A stretch of 7,470 nt of DNA from an uncultured Roseiflexaceae bacterium (GCA_903868295.1 CAIPUQ010000219.1:1-7470), one strand, 5' to 3'; counted from the first letter of the stretch, positions 1 to 6,644 are shown. Program-made: numbers and translations. Notes: generated by a model from the letters alone, not told the origin.

Positions 1-32
1 GGTACGGGCTGATTCAAAAACGATGTCATTCA

Positions 33-1253
33 TTACACATCACCGGTATAACGCTGTGCGTGTGCAAATTCCGTTTTGATGGCTGCGCGCGCTTCGTCGT
101 CATAGAGAAAATCGATTGCCGTCAATGCCATAGAAACCGCGCCATCGACAATTGCCTTGTGGCCTTTGGCGGTAATGGTGGCGTAGGCGACTGCAGTCGA
201 ATGCCAACTTGCCTCGGTCCCGCAGATTTCGAGGTAGGCACAGATGGAAGGAACGTGATGGCTGACATTGCCGAGGTCTGTCGAACCCGATCCGGTTTTC
301 GCCGGAGCGGCAGACAAGTTACGACCGATATGTTCGAGGTTATTGGCGAAGAGTTGGCCGAGTGCACGGTTAGGTACCATGTTGAGGTAGGCCGGCATAT
401 ACTCCTCCCACTCGAGCGTGCAACCCGTCGCGAGTGCACCGGCTTGTGCGCAAGCAACAACACGGCGAAAGAGGTCCTCTGCGTACGCAATGTCTGCTCC
501 ACGGATACGGAAGCGTGCTTTGGTCAGATTGGGTATGACATTTGGCGCGGTACCACCATGGGTGATAATCCCGTGGATGCGTGCATCATCACGAATCTGC
601 TGGCGCAGTAATCCGACACTCGAAAAGGTCACAATAAGCGCGTCGAGTGCATTGATGCCGTCTTGTGGATTGGCAGCGGCGTGAGCCGATTTGCCATGAA
701 ACGTGAGCTCCAACCCTTTGGCGACCAACGAAGAATCGTAATCGAGCCGATCATAGGTCATCGGATGTATCATGATCGTCGCATCGAGGCCATCGAAATG
801 CCCGTCTCGGATCATATGAATCTTGCCGCCGGCGTTGGGTACTGCGGACTCCTCGGCGGGTGTGCCGAGGAGCACAACCGACCCAGGCAAACGGTTACCG
901 ATACGGGCCAATCCCATAGCAGCACCGAGTGCTGCGGTAGCGATGATGTTATGTCCACAGCCTTGGCCGACTTCGGGGAGTGCATCGTATTCAGCGATGA
1001 TACCGATTTTAGGGCCAGGCTTCTGACCCGGCAGAGCTGCAACAAACGCAGTCTCCATGCCGGCAATGTTTTTGGTGACCGATGCGCCGTATTCGGTAAT
1101 GATATCGACGATTTTGGCCGACGCCTGGTATTCTTGACGGCCGAGTTCGGGGTTGTGATACATCCAATCACTCAGGCCTATGAGGGTCGGCACTGCCGCT
1201 TCGATTTCGGCCCGGACCAGTGCTTTGAGCACGTCACGTGTATCAGCGGTCAT
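33..1253 (-). CDS. M20-family amidohydrolase / metallopeptidase (AbgB-like)
   Basis: A 406-residue cytoplasmic zinc-dependent amidohydrolase of the M20 (M20D/AbgB, ACY1L2-like) family, which hydrolyses amide or peptide bonds of N-acyl amino acids, dipeptides or aminobenzoyl-glutamate. The substrate cannot be read from the sequence. Visible landmarks are the metal-site segment AEYDALPEVGQGCGH (Asp90, Cys99, His101), the GTPAEE catalytic glutamates (Glu134/135), a histidine in MIHPM (His163), the dimerisation/lid start HGKSAHAA (about 186-193), the HGGTAPNVIP segment (about 233-242) and a late histidine in EASWHS. Length is normal for the family and there is no signal peptide. The ATG start is supported by a strong purine-rich site (AGGAAGGG, 1260-1267 on the - strand, 6-nt spacing). 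The start codon lies inside the end of the upstream RuvC-like gene, so the two are probably cotranscribed and coupled. It ends with TAA at 33-35; I see no clear terminator in the 32 bases beyond. Confidence 0.88.
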   Translation of the reverse strand: MTADTRDVLKALVRAEIEAAVPTLIGLSDWMYHNPELGRQEYQASAKIVDIITEYGASVTKNIAGMETAFVAALPGQKPGPKIGIIAEYDALPEVGQGCGHNIIATAALGAAMGLARIGNRLPGSVVLLGTPAEESAVPNAGGKIHMIRDGHFDGLDATIMIHPMTYDRLDYDSSLVAKGLELTFHGKSAHAAANPQDGINALDALIVTFSSVGLLRQQIRDDARIHGIITHGGTAPNVIPNLTKARFRIRGADIAYAEDLFRRVVACAQAGALATGCTLEWEEYMPAYLNMVPNRALGQLFANNLEHIGRNLSAAPAKTGSGSTDLGNVSHHVPSICAYLEICGTEASWHSTAVAYATITAKGHKAIVDGAVSMALTAIDFLYDDEARAAIKTEFAHAQRYTGDV

Positions 1254-1731
1254 TGGGTTCCCTTCCTTCGTACAGTGCAGGAAAAAGTTCAGCCATGCGT
1301 TCCAATGCCCATTCTCCTACCATGATTGCTTCGGCGGTGTCATCACGGAGCGCTTTGGTGCGTTTGGTGGCATGGTCGTTTATTTGCTGGCGCGCTGAGG
1401 TTATTGCGGCCTTTTTGGCGATATAGCCACGGCGTTGATCACGGGGCAAGAGCGCGTCTGCACGCCATTGTTCGGCAGTGATGAGCTGGATGGGGATGGA
1501 ACGGTGGCGTGCCGGTTTGACCCACACGTCTGCAATCGATCCACCACCTTCGAGGATGATGGCACGCACGGAGGGTTCATCCGCCAAAAACGACGCAGCA
1601 GCGCGGCGCAACCGCACCAAGTTACCGTAGTTGTGCGAACGGTAGCGCAATAGCTGGTGGGACTCGAGGCAGAAGAACGCAAAGCCGCAAGTAATCCCGG
1701 CATCGATTGCGAGGAGCGTATTGGCGGTCAC
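1243..1731 (-). CDS. RuvC-like RNase H-fold protein (putative resolvase-type nuclease)
   Basis: A small protein (162 residues from the GTG at 1731; 167 from a TTG at 1746) with the layout of the RuvC/RNase H-like fold. The first beta strand LLAIDAG carries an Asp (10 in the GTG numbering), a second strand IILEGGG carries a Glu (61), and a C-terminal helix has DDTAEAIMVGEWA with Asp130/131. These match the D-E-D/D metal-binding pattern of RuvC-type Holliday junction nucleases. The segment TAEQWRADAL followed by a basic KKAA stretch also resembles the helix region of RuvC relatives. It is not canonical RuvC: the sequence is divergent and no ruvA/ruvB neighbours are present, so true Holliday-junction activity is an inference. 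I prefer the GTG start because AGGTGGA precedes it at good spacing, whereas the TTG has only a weak AAGAA. It overlaps the downstream amidohydrolase by 11 bases. Confidence 0.7.
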   Translation of the reverse strand: MTANTLLAIDAGITCGFAFFCLESHQLLRYRSHNYGNLVRLRRAAASFLADEPSVRAIILEGGGSIADVWVKPARHRSIPIQLITAEQWRADALLPRDQRRGYIAKKAAITSARQQINDHATKRTKALRDDTAEAIMVGEWALERMAELFPALYEGREPNDR

Positions 1732-1760
1732 TCCATCCACCTGCAATTCTTACGTAGGGA

Positions 1761-1796
1761 TTACATTTGTCCCGTTGAATATGCTATACTATACCA
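1761..1796 (+). promoter_or_regulatory. Probable extended -10 promoter of the nusA operon
   Basis: The sequence TGCTATACT at 1782-1790 is an extended -10 element: a TGn motif directly before TATACT at 1785-1790 (5 of 6 matches to TATAAT). The -35 is poor (TTACAT at 1761-1766, 18-bp spacer), as is usual for extended -10 promoters. An alternative pair is TTGTCC (1768-1773) with TATACC (1790-1795), 16-bp spacer. Transcription would start near 1797, leaving a leader of about 110 nt before nusA. On the opposite strand, GTGACA (1799-1804) lies 15-17 bp from AT-rich hexamers, so a weak divergent promoter for the - strand genes may share this stretch. That part is tentative. Confidence 0.6.
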
Positions 1797-1850
1797 GATG
1801 TCACGGCGTACCCGTGCCATGTTGTGCGTCCACCGATAGGTTTTTTACGC

Positions 1851-1880
1851 AGAAGTGGGTATTCCCCGCTTTTCTTTTTT
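1851..1880 (+). terminator. Terminator-like hairpin in the nusA leader (candidate attenuator)
   Basis: AGAAGTGGG (1851-1859) pairs with CCCGCTTTT (1865-1873) around the 5-base loop TATTC, giving nine pairs, two of them G-U. The 3' arm runs straight into an interrupted pyrimidine/T-rich tract (1870-1880 and on to 1885). This is the form of a weak intrinsic terminator, sitting 27 bases upstream of the nusA start and inside the predicted leader. A smaller hairpin precedes it: TGCGT (1825-1829) with ACGCA (1847-1851), plus an inner ACC/GGT around GATA. The position argues for premature termination that controls entry into the operon. The upstream genes run the other way, so it cannot be their terminator. 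Confidence 0.62.
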
Positions 1881-1907
1881 CTCTCACGTTAACGAGGGTG
1901 AAGCAGG

Positions 1908-3221
1908 ATGAGAACAGAATTTTTTGCAGCCATATCCGCCATTGCAGCCGAGCGTGGCATACCGCGCGAACGCATTATCGAGCAGGTCGAAAAGGCATTA
2001 GTCGCCGCATATCGGCGTTCGCTCGGCGAACGACCGCCAGCGATTGAGATCGTGGTCAAAATCGACCCCGTCAAGGGCGATCCACACGTGTATTCTGAAA
2101 TGCTGGTCGTCGACGAAGTCGAAGACGAGCGCTTCGAGATTAGCTACGACGAAGCACGCAAACACGATCCAAACATCCAAGTGCTTGAAAAGATCGTTGT
2201 CGAAACAACACCCAAAGACTTCGGCCGCATTGCCGCACAGACCGCCAAGCAAGTCATCTTGCAGGGCATCCGTGATGTCGAACGCGACAATGTCTACAGC
2301 GAATTCAACGAGCGTCGCGGCGAATTGATGGTTGGGGTTGTGCAGCGGAACGTCAACGGCAACATCATCATCGATCTCGGCAAAGCAGAAGCTATTTTGC
2401 CACGCGACCAGCAAGTCGCATCCGATAACTACCGACCAGGCACACGCATCAAGGTATTGCTCAAAGAAATCCGACGCGAAGACCGTGGGACGCGTTTGCT
2501 GGTGTCACGCACCGACAATGACCTCATCAAACGCATCTTCGAGATGGAAGTGCCCGAGATCCTGGCAGGCACCGTCGAAATCAAAAGCATCTCACGCGAG
2601 CCCGGAGTACGCACCAAATGTGCCGTCGCAGCTCGCCAAGAGGGCATCGATCCCGTCGGCGCGTGTGTGGGTATCCGCGGCGTGCGCATCCAGAACATCG
2701 TCAACGAATTGAACGGCGAGAAAATCGACGTCGTCCAATGGTCTACCGATGTGAAAGAATTCATCGCCAACGCATTGTCACCTGCGCAAGTCGTCGAGGT
2801 GCAAATCCGCGACATGGACAAAGCAGTCGTCATTGTCCCCGATAAACAGCTTTCGCTGGCAATTGGCAAAGAAGGGCAAAATGTTCGGCTTGCCGCCAAA
2901 TTGACCAAGTGGAAAATCGACATCAAGTCGTCGAGCACGTTGATTGACGAAATGCGTGAAGCAAGCGAATTCCGCCAAGCAGCTGAAGCCGAGAGTATGG
3001 CGCTCGATGTAGAATTGGCAAATGCAAAGGTCGAAGACCGGGTCGTTTCCGAATACGGCACATTTGTCTATCAGAACATCGAATACGGTCCGTTGGGAAC
3101 CGACTATGTGGGTCAAACCATACAGATTCGGGCTACCTCAGTCAAGTTGTTTATCTACGCAAACGACCGCTTGATTGCGTCGTTTATGATCCCCGACATT
3201 GACTACACGGTGAATGAATGA
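1908..3221 (+). CDS. nusA: Transcription termination/antitermination factor NusA
   Basis: A 437-residue NusA, which binds RNA polymerase and nascent RNA, promotes pausing and hairpin-dependent termination, and takes part in antitermination and transcription-translation coupling. Domains in order: RNAP-binding N-terminal domain (about 1-130), S1 domain (about 137-200; GELMVGVVQR, IIIDLGKAEAILP), KH1 (about 204-280, with GIRG at 255-258 and the family signature around DPVGACVGIRG) and KH2 (about 290-341, with GKEG at 320-323 in the LAIGKEGQNVRLAAKL signature). It lacks the acidic AR repeats of proteobacterial NusA. Instead a helical, Ala/Glu-rich linker (about 342-376) leads to an extra beta-rich domain (about 376-430) with pattern GTFVYQ...YGPLG...YVGQTIQIR...KLFIYANDRLIASF; see findings. 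The ATG is preceded by GAGGGTG (1894-1900) and AGCAGG. The stop overlaps the ylxR start as ATGA. rimP, commonly the preceding gene, is absent here. Confidence 0.96.
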   Translation: MRTEFFAAISAIAAERGIPRERIIEQVEKALVAAYRRSLGERPPAIEIVVKIDPVKGDPHVYSEMLVVDEVEDERFEISYDEARKHDPNIQVLEKIVVETTPKDFGRIAAQTAKQVILQGIRDVERDNVYSEFNERRGELMVGVVQRNVNGNIIIDLGKAEAILPRDQQVASDNYRPGTRIKVLLKEIRREDRGTRLLVSRTDNDLIKRIFEMEVPEILAGTVEIKSISREPGVRTKCAVAARQEGIDPVGACVGIRGVRIQNIVNELNGEKIDVVQWSTDVKEFIANALSPAQVVEVQIRDMDKAVVIVPDKQLSLAIGKEGQNVRLAAKLTKWKIDIKSSSTLIDEMREASEFRQAAEAESMALDVELANAKVEDRVVSEYGTFVYQNIEYGPLGTDYVGQTIQIRATSVKLFIYANDRLIASFMIPDIDYTVNE

Positions 3222-3556
3222 CGAGTTCCCATCAACGTCCGAAGCACATCCCGACCAGGATGTGTATCAGCTGCAGGTCAACCGGTGCCAAACGTGGTTT
3301 GGTACGAGTTGTACGGACTGCAGAAGGACGTGTGGCTATAGATATCACGGGAAAAAGAAACGGTCGCGGTGCATACCTCTGTTCGAATCCGTCTTGCTGG
3401 ACGACAGCACTCGAGCGCACCAGCATTCAGAGCGCACTACGGCTCTCCACATTCACAGAAGAGGATCGGGCAACGCTGACGTCCTTTGCACGGACACTTA
3501 CTCTTGAACAACCGATGACATCAGGTGATGTCAGCACCCGCCAACACGGAGGATAG
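3218..3556 (+). CDS. ylxR: YlxR/RnpM-family RNA-binding protein
   Basis: A 112-residue member of the YlxR (DUF448) family, almost always encoded between nusA and infB. In Bacillus it is called RnpM and modulates RNase P through binding its RNA. The family signature is clear: RMCISCR (Cys16, Cys19), then LVRVVR, a strand VAIDITGK and GRGAYLC (Gly49-Cys55), with a further Cys60. The pairs C-x2-C and C-x4-C could form a metal site, but I cannot show that. Residues after about 80 are a poorly conserved, probably flexible tail; its codons contain a perfect palindrome (3516-3533) and the infB ribosome binding site. The ATG overlaps the nusA stop (ATGA), implying translational coupling. An out-of-frame ATG at 3214 is not used. 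Confidence 0.92.
   Translation: MTSSHQRPKHIPTRMCISCRSTGAKRGLVRVVRTAEGRVAIDITGKRNGRGAYLCSNPSCWTTALERTSIQSALRLSTFTEEDRATLTSFARTLTLEQPMTSGDVSTRQHGG
3516..3533. repeat. Perfect 18-base palindrome upstream of infB
   Basis: TGACATCA and TGATGTCA are exact reverse complements separated by GG. As RNA this gives a seven-pair stem with an AGGU loop; as DNA it is a two-fold symmetric site. It lies within the last codons of ylxR (MTSGDVS), ending 14 bases before the infB Shine-Dalgarno GGAGG and 26 before its ATG. It may be a protein-binding site, an RNA processing hairpin or chance; the structure is certain, the function is not. Confidence 0.5.
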
Positions 3557-3559
3557 CGA

Positions 3560-6286
3560 ATGCGACGATTTTGGAACGACATGCTGCGTCTGCCATTGTA
3601 TGCAGCCAGTGATGATACATCCCAAGGAGGAGGGAACGGCAGCGACGATAAAACCCGTCCTGATGAATCCCGTCCCTCAGATTCCCGACCAGTCCCAGCA
3701 AGTCGGCCACCGCAAAGCGCAGGCGCATCAGCTCCTCGCCCTGCCGGAGACCGCCCGTACGGGGACCGCCCCCCACGACCCGCTGGCGACCGCCCGATGG
3801 GTGACCGCCCACCACGTCCTGCTGGGGATCGTCCATTCGGCGATCGACCACCACGACCGGCCGGTGATCGGCCATACGCCGATCGCCCACCACGTCCCGC
3901 TGGCGATCGTCCTGCCGGCGACCGTCAACCATTTGGCGACCGTCCATATACCCCACGTCCTCCAGGCGAACGCCCACCGGTAAGCGCCGATCGACCATAT
4001 ACGCCACGCCCTCCGGGCGAGCGACCACCACCGCGGCCTGCAGGCGATCGTCCTTTTGGCGACCGTCCTCCACGTCCTCCCGGTGATCGTCCATTCACGG
4101 GTACACGCCCAGCTGGCGATCGGCCATTTGGTGACCGTCCTCCACGCCCTCCCGGTGATCGCCCATTCGGCGATCGGCCACCGCGTCCCCCGGGTGATCG
4201 CCCCTTTGGCGGTGCTCCTGGCGGCCCACCGCGGTCTGGCCCGATGGGTGGTGCGGGTGGACCTGGTGGTCCAAGCCGTGGTGGGTTCAATAGTGGTCCT
4301 GTCGGCGGTGGTGTCGGCGGCGCAGTCCCAGGGAGCCGTGGCGGCAATTCGGGACAACGCCGGAACAGTACCGATCGCAAAGGAGCGGTACGCGGATCTG
4401 ACGCCGCCGAGAGCGACGGTCAGGGACGTGGCAAAGGCGGCAAAGGCGGCAAACCCGGCTCGATGATGGGCCGTGGTATTGGTGGTCGGCAACAAGTCGC
4501 CCGCCCCGTCGTCCGCCCCAAAGGGCCGATCCAACTCGGCAGCAATCTAACGGTACGTGAGCTCTCCGAAGCAACCAGCGTCGGTGCAGCCGAAATCTTG
4601 AAGATTTTGCTCAAGAGTGGTGTGGTTGCCAACATCAACCAACAAATCGATTACGAAACCGCCGCACTCATCTGCGCCGAATTCAACATCGAAACGACCG
4701 AATACATCCCCGAAGCCATGATTGGCATCGTAGATAACATCAAAGACGTGCTGGCTGCCGAAACAGATGAAACCCTGATTACCCGCCCTCCGGTGGTCAC
4801 CATCATGGGTCACGTCGACCACGGCAAAACGAAACTGCTCGACTCGATCCGGCAGACCAAAGTCGCCGAGGGTGAGGCTGGTGGTATCACACAGCACGTG
4901 GGCGCATACCAAGTCGAAGTGAACGGTCGTAAAATCACCTTCCTCGACACCCCGGGCCACGAAGCGTTCACCGCGATGCGTGCCCGTGGCGCACAAGTGA
5001 CCGACATTGTTGTGCTTGTGGTTGCCGCCGACGACGGTGTGATGCCGCAGACCATCGAAGCCATCTCGCACGTCCGTGCAGCAGGTGCGCCGATGATTGT
5101 CGCCATCAACAAGATGGACTCACCAAACGCCAACCCTGACAACGTGCGTCAACAGCTCGCGGTCAACAATGTCATTGTCGAATCGTACGGTGGCGATGTC
5201 CCATGTGTCGAAGTATCGGCACGTATGCGCACCAACATCGACGGATTGCTCGAAATGATCTTGTTGGTAGCAGACCTTCAGGACTACAAAGCTAACCCAC
5301 AAGCCAAAGCAATTGGCACCGTCGTCGAAGCAGAAATGGATCGACAACGTGGCCCGATTGCAACTGTCCTCATCCAAAACGGCACATTGCGTCTCGACGA
5401 CAACGTGTTGGTAGGGAACGGTACAGGTACGGTGCGTGCGATGTTCAACGAAACCGGCAAGCGCATCCGCTTTGCCGAGCCATCTACCCCGATCCTTATC
5501 CTTGGGCTCAACGAAGTACCGCAAGCCGGCGACATTTTGCAAGTCATGACCGATTTGACCATTGCACGCGAAGTTGCTGTTCAACGACAGCGCCAGATTC
5601 GTCTCGATGCCATGGCAAATCTGCGATCAGTCAGTCTCGATGGTTTGTTTGCCAACATCCAGCAAGGCAAAATCAAGGAACTGAACTTGATCGTCAAGGT
5701 AGACGTGATGGGTTCCATCGGCGCTATCGAACACGCGTTGGGTCAGCTCAATACCAGCGAAGTCCAAATCAAGATTATCCACCGTGGTACCGGTACGATT
5801 ACCGAAAGTGATGTCAACTTGGCAATTGCCTCGCGGGCCATCATCATTGGGTTTAATGCGCGACCAGACCCGGCAGCCCGTAAGTTTGCTGAGCTCAACG
5901 GTATCGACATTCGCTTCTACAACATCATCTACAACCTTGTGGAAGAGATGAAGAAAGCAATGATCGGGATGTTGGACCCAGAATTCCGCGAAGTCATCGA
6001 AGGCTACGCAGAAGTCCGCAACACGTTCCGATTGCCCAGCCGCGAAATCGTCGCAGGCCTCTACGTCACCGATGGCAAGCTCAATCGCCAGTTGTCGGTC
6101 CGTGTCCTCCGTAGCGGTGTCGTGGTTCATGATGGACGCTTGAGCAGCTTGCGCCGCTTCAAGGAAGACGTCCGTGAAGTGACATCCGGGTACGAATGTG
6201 GTGTCGTGGTGGACGGGTTTACCGACGTCCAAGATGCCGACAACATGGAATTCTACCGGAAGGAACGCGTGGAGCGTACCGCATAA
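3560..6286 (+). CDS. infB: Translation initiation factor IF-2
   Basis: A 908-residue IF2, the GTPase that binds fMet-tRNA on the 30S subunit and promotes 50S joining. The start follows a strong GGAGG (3548-3552, 7-nt spacing). Regions: an unusual N-terminus (1-22) with the hydrophobic patch MLRLPLYAA; a low-complexity tract of DRP/PRP repeats (59-218); a Gly/Arg-rich stretch (219-318); the conserved IF2-N helical domain (about 327-379, LTVRELSEATSVGAAEILK); and the G domain (about 408-575) with G1 GHVDHGKT (417-424), switch segment GGITQHVGAY, G3 DTPGH (463-467), G4 NKMD (517-520) and G5 SAR near 553. Domain II (about 580-670), domain III (about 685-790) and the fMet-tRNA-binding C-terminal domain (about 805-900, GYAEVRNTFRLP and GLYVTDGKL) follow. 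All GTPase motifs are intact. It is 3 bases from ylxR and 2 from rbfA. Confidence 0.97.
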   Translation: MRRFWNDMLRLPLYAASDDTSQGGGNGSDDKTRPDESRPSDSRPVPASRPPQSAGASAPRPAGDRPYGDRPPRPAGDRPMGDRPPRPAGDRPFGDRPPRPAGDRPYADRPPRPAGDRPAGDRQPFGDRPYTPRPPGERPPVSADRPYTPRPPGERPPPRPAGDRPFGDRPPRPPGDRPFTGTRPAGDRPFGDRPPRPPGDRPFGDRPPRPPGDRPFGGAPGGPPRSGPMGGAGGPGGPSRGGFNSGPVGGGVGGAVPGSRGGNSGQRRNSTDRKGAVRGSDAAESDGQGRGKGGKGGKPGSMMGRGIGGRQQVARPVVRPKGPIQLGSNLTVRELSEATSVGAAEILKILLKSGVVANINQQIDYETAALICAEFNIETTEYIPEAMIGIVDNIKDVLAAETDETLITRPPVVTIMGHVDHGKTKLLDSIRQTKVAEGEAGGITQHVGAYQVEVNGRKITFLDTPGHEAFTAMRARGAQVTDIVVLVVAADDGVMPQTIEAISHVRAAGAPMIVAINKMDSPNANPDNVRQQLAVNNVIVESYGGDVPCVEVSARMRTNIDGLLEMILLVADLQDYKANPQAKAIGTVVEAEMDRQRGPIATVLIQNGTLRLDDNVLVGNGTGTVRAMFNETGKRIRFAEPSTPILILGLNEVPQAGDILQVMTDLTIAREVAVQRQRQIRLDAMANLRSVSLDGLFANIQQGKIKELNLIVKVDVMGSIGAIEHALGQLNTSEVQIKIIHRGTGTITESDVNLAIASRAIIIGFNARPDPAARKFAELNGIDIRFYNIIYNLVEEMKKAMIGMLDPEFREVIEGYAEVRNTFRLPSREIVAGLYVTDGKLNRQLSVRVLRSGVVVHDGRLSSLRRFKEDVREVTSGYECGVVVDGFTDVQDADNMEFYRKERVERTA
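3734..4213 (+). repeat. Tandem 39-bp (13-residue) repeats in the IF2 N-terminus
   Basis: Four successive, regular units of 13 residues (PRPAGDRPxGDRP, x = Y, M, F, Y) run from 3734 to 3889. Degenerate units follow: an insertion in the fifth, two copies of PRPPGERPP joined by VSADRPYT, then PRPPGDRPFGDRP units up to 4213. The later copies use PPGDRP instead of PAGDRP, so the array looks like two expansions. Arg and Asp nearly balance, making a Pro-rich polyampholyte that should be disordered. The repeated GDR codons (GGCGATCG-like) are near-palindromic, so the mRNA can form hairpins, for example GATCGGC (3866-3872) with GCCGATC (3878-3884). Long stop-free frames on both strands here come from this composition. 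Confidence 0.85.
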
Positions 6287-6288
6287 CG

Positions 6289-6636
6289 ATGAGCAAACGT
6301 ACCCTTCAAGTGGCCGGCGAGATACAACAAATCGTCGGCCACCTCCTCCAATTCGAAGTCAAGGATCCGCGCGTGGCCTTTTGCACCGTGGTGAACGTTG
6401 ATATTTCGACAGATCTGCAGATGGCTCATATCCATGTATCAGTAATGGGTGATGCCGAAGCACGGAAAGCAACCATGGGCGCGCTTGATCGCGCCCGTGG
6501 CTTTATCCGCCGCGAACTTGCCCGTGAACTACGCCATTTGCGGACGGCTCCCGACATTCGCTTCATGCTGGATGAATCACTCGACCACAGCATGCGCATC
6601 AATGAATTACTTCGCGACATGAAGTCGCAACAGTAG
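6289..6636 (+). CDS. rbfA: 30S ribosome-binding factor RbfA
   Basis: A 115-residue RbfA, a KH-type RNA-binding factor that binds the immature 30S subunit and helps maturation of the 16S rRNA 5' end, notably in the cold. Seen in the sequence: an N-terminal helix (RTLQVAGEIQQIVGHLL), the strand segment KDPRVAFCTVVNVDISTDLQMAHIHVSV, and the typical C-terminal block GFIRRELARELRHLRTAPDIRFMLDESLDHSMRINELL (key residues P-x-I-R-F and D-E-S), matching the family and its usual length. The ATG at 6289 is 2 bases after the infB stop. No good ribosome binding site precedes it (GGAG at 6271-6274 is distant), so expression probably depends on coupling to infB. The frame stays open upstream to 6196, but that extension overlaps infB and is unlike RbfA. 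Confidence 0.95.
   Translation: MSKRTLQVAGEIQQIVGHLLQFEVKDPRVAFCTVVNVDISTDLQMAHIHVSVMGDAEARKATMGALDRARGFIRRELARELRHLRTAPDIRFMLDESLDHSMRINELLRDMKSQQ
6473..6500 (+). other. Strong internal RNA hairpin within rbfA
   Basis: CCATGGGCGCG (6473-6483) and CGCGCCCGTGG (6490-6500) form an 11-pair stem with a single G-U wobble around the loop CTTGAT. It lies inside rbfA codons about 62-71 (the ATMGALDRARG stretch). The DNA pairing is directly visible; any role in processing, pausing or mRNA stability is a guess. Confidence 0.45.
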
Positions 6637-6644
6637 GACACGAC

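Noticed and set aside
60..684. Open + strand frames opposite the amidohydrolase
   Set aside because: Antisense shadows of a gene with clear M20 motifs; no recognisable protein features.
1721..2047. Small + strand frame spanning the promoter and nusA start
   Set aside because: It covers the predicted promoter and terminator hairpin and has no recognisable features.
3734..4213. CRISPR-like array
   Set aside because: Units are contiguous in-frame coding repeats with no unique spacers and no cas genes nearby.
4463..4468. Possible internal infB start (Met302/303) producing a short IF2 form
   Set aside because: No good ribosome binding site precedes it; known internal starts in other species cannot be transferred here without evidence.
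3531..4534. Long open frames on the - strand and in other + frames across the infB repeat region (for example 3531-4094 -, 3728-4534 -, 3925-4380 -, 4056-4466 +)
   Set aside because: They are low-complexity by-products of the GC-rich DRP/PRP repeat; the infB frame continues into conserved IF2 domains and has a strong ribosome binding site.
5787..5796. Palindrome GTACCGGTAC in infB
   Set aside because: Ten bases within highly conserved IF2 coding sequence; explained by codons and chance.
6196..6288. Upstream extension of rbfA to an in-frame start at 6196
   Set aside because: It would overlap infB by about 90 bases and add a sequence unlike RbfA; the ATG at 6289 matches the family N-terminus.
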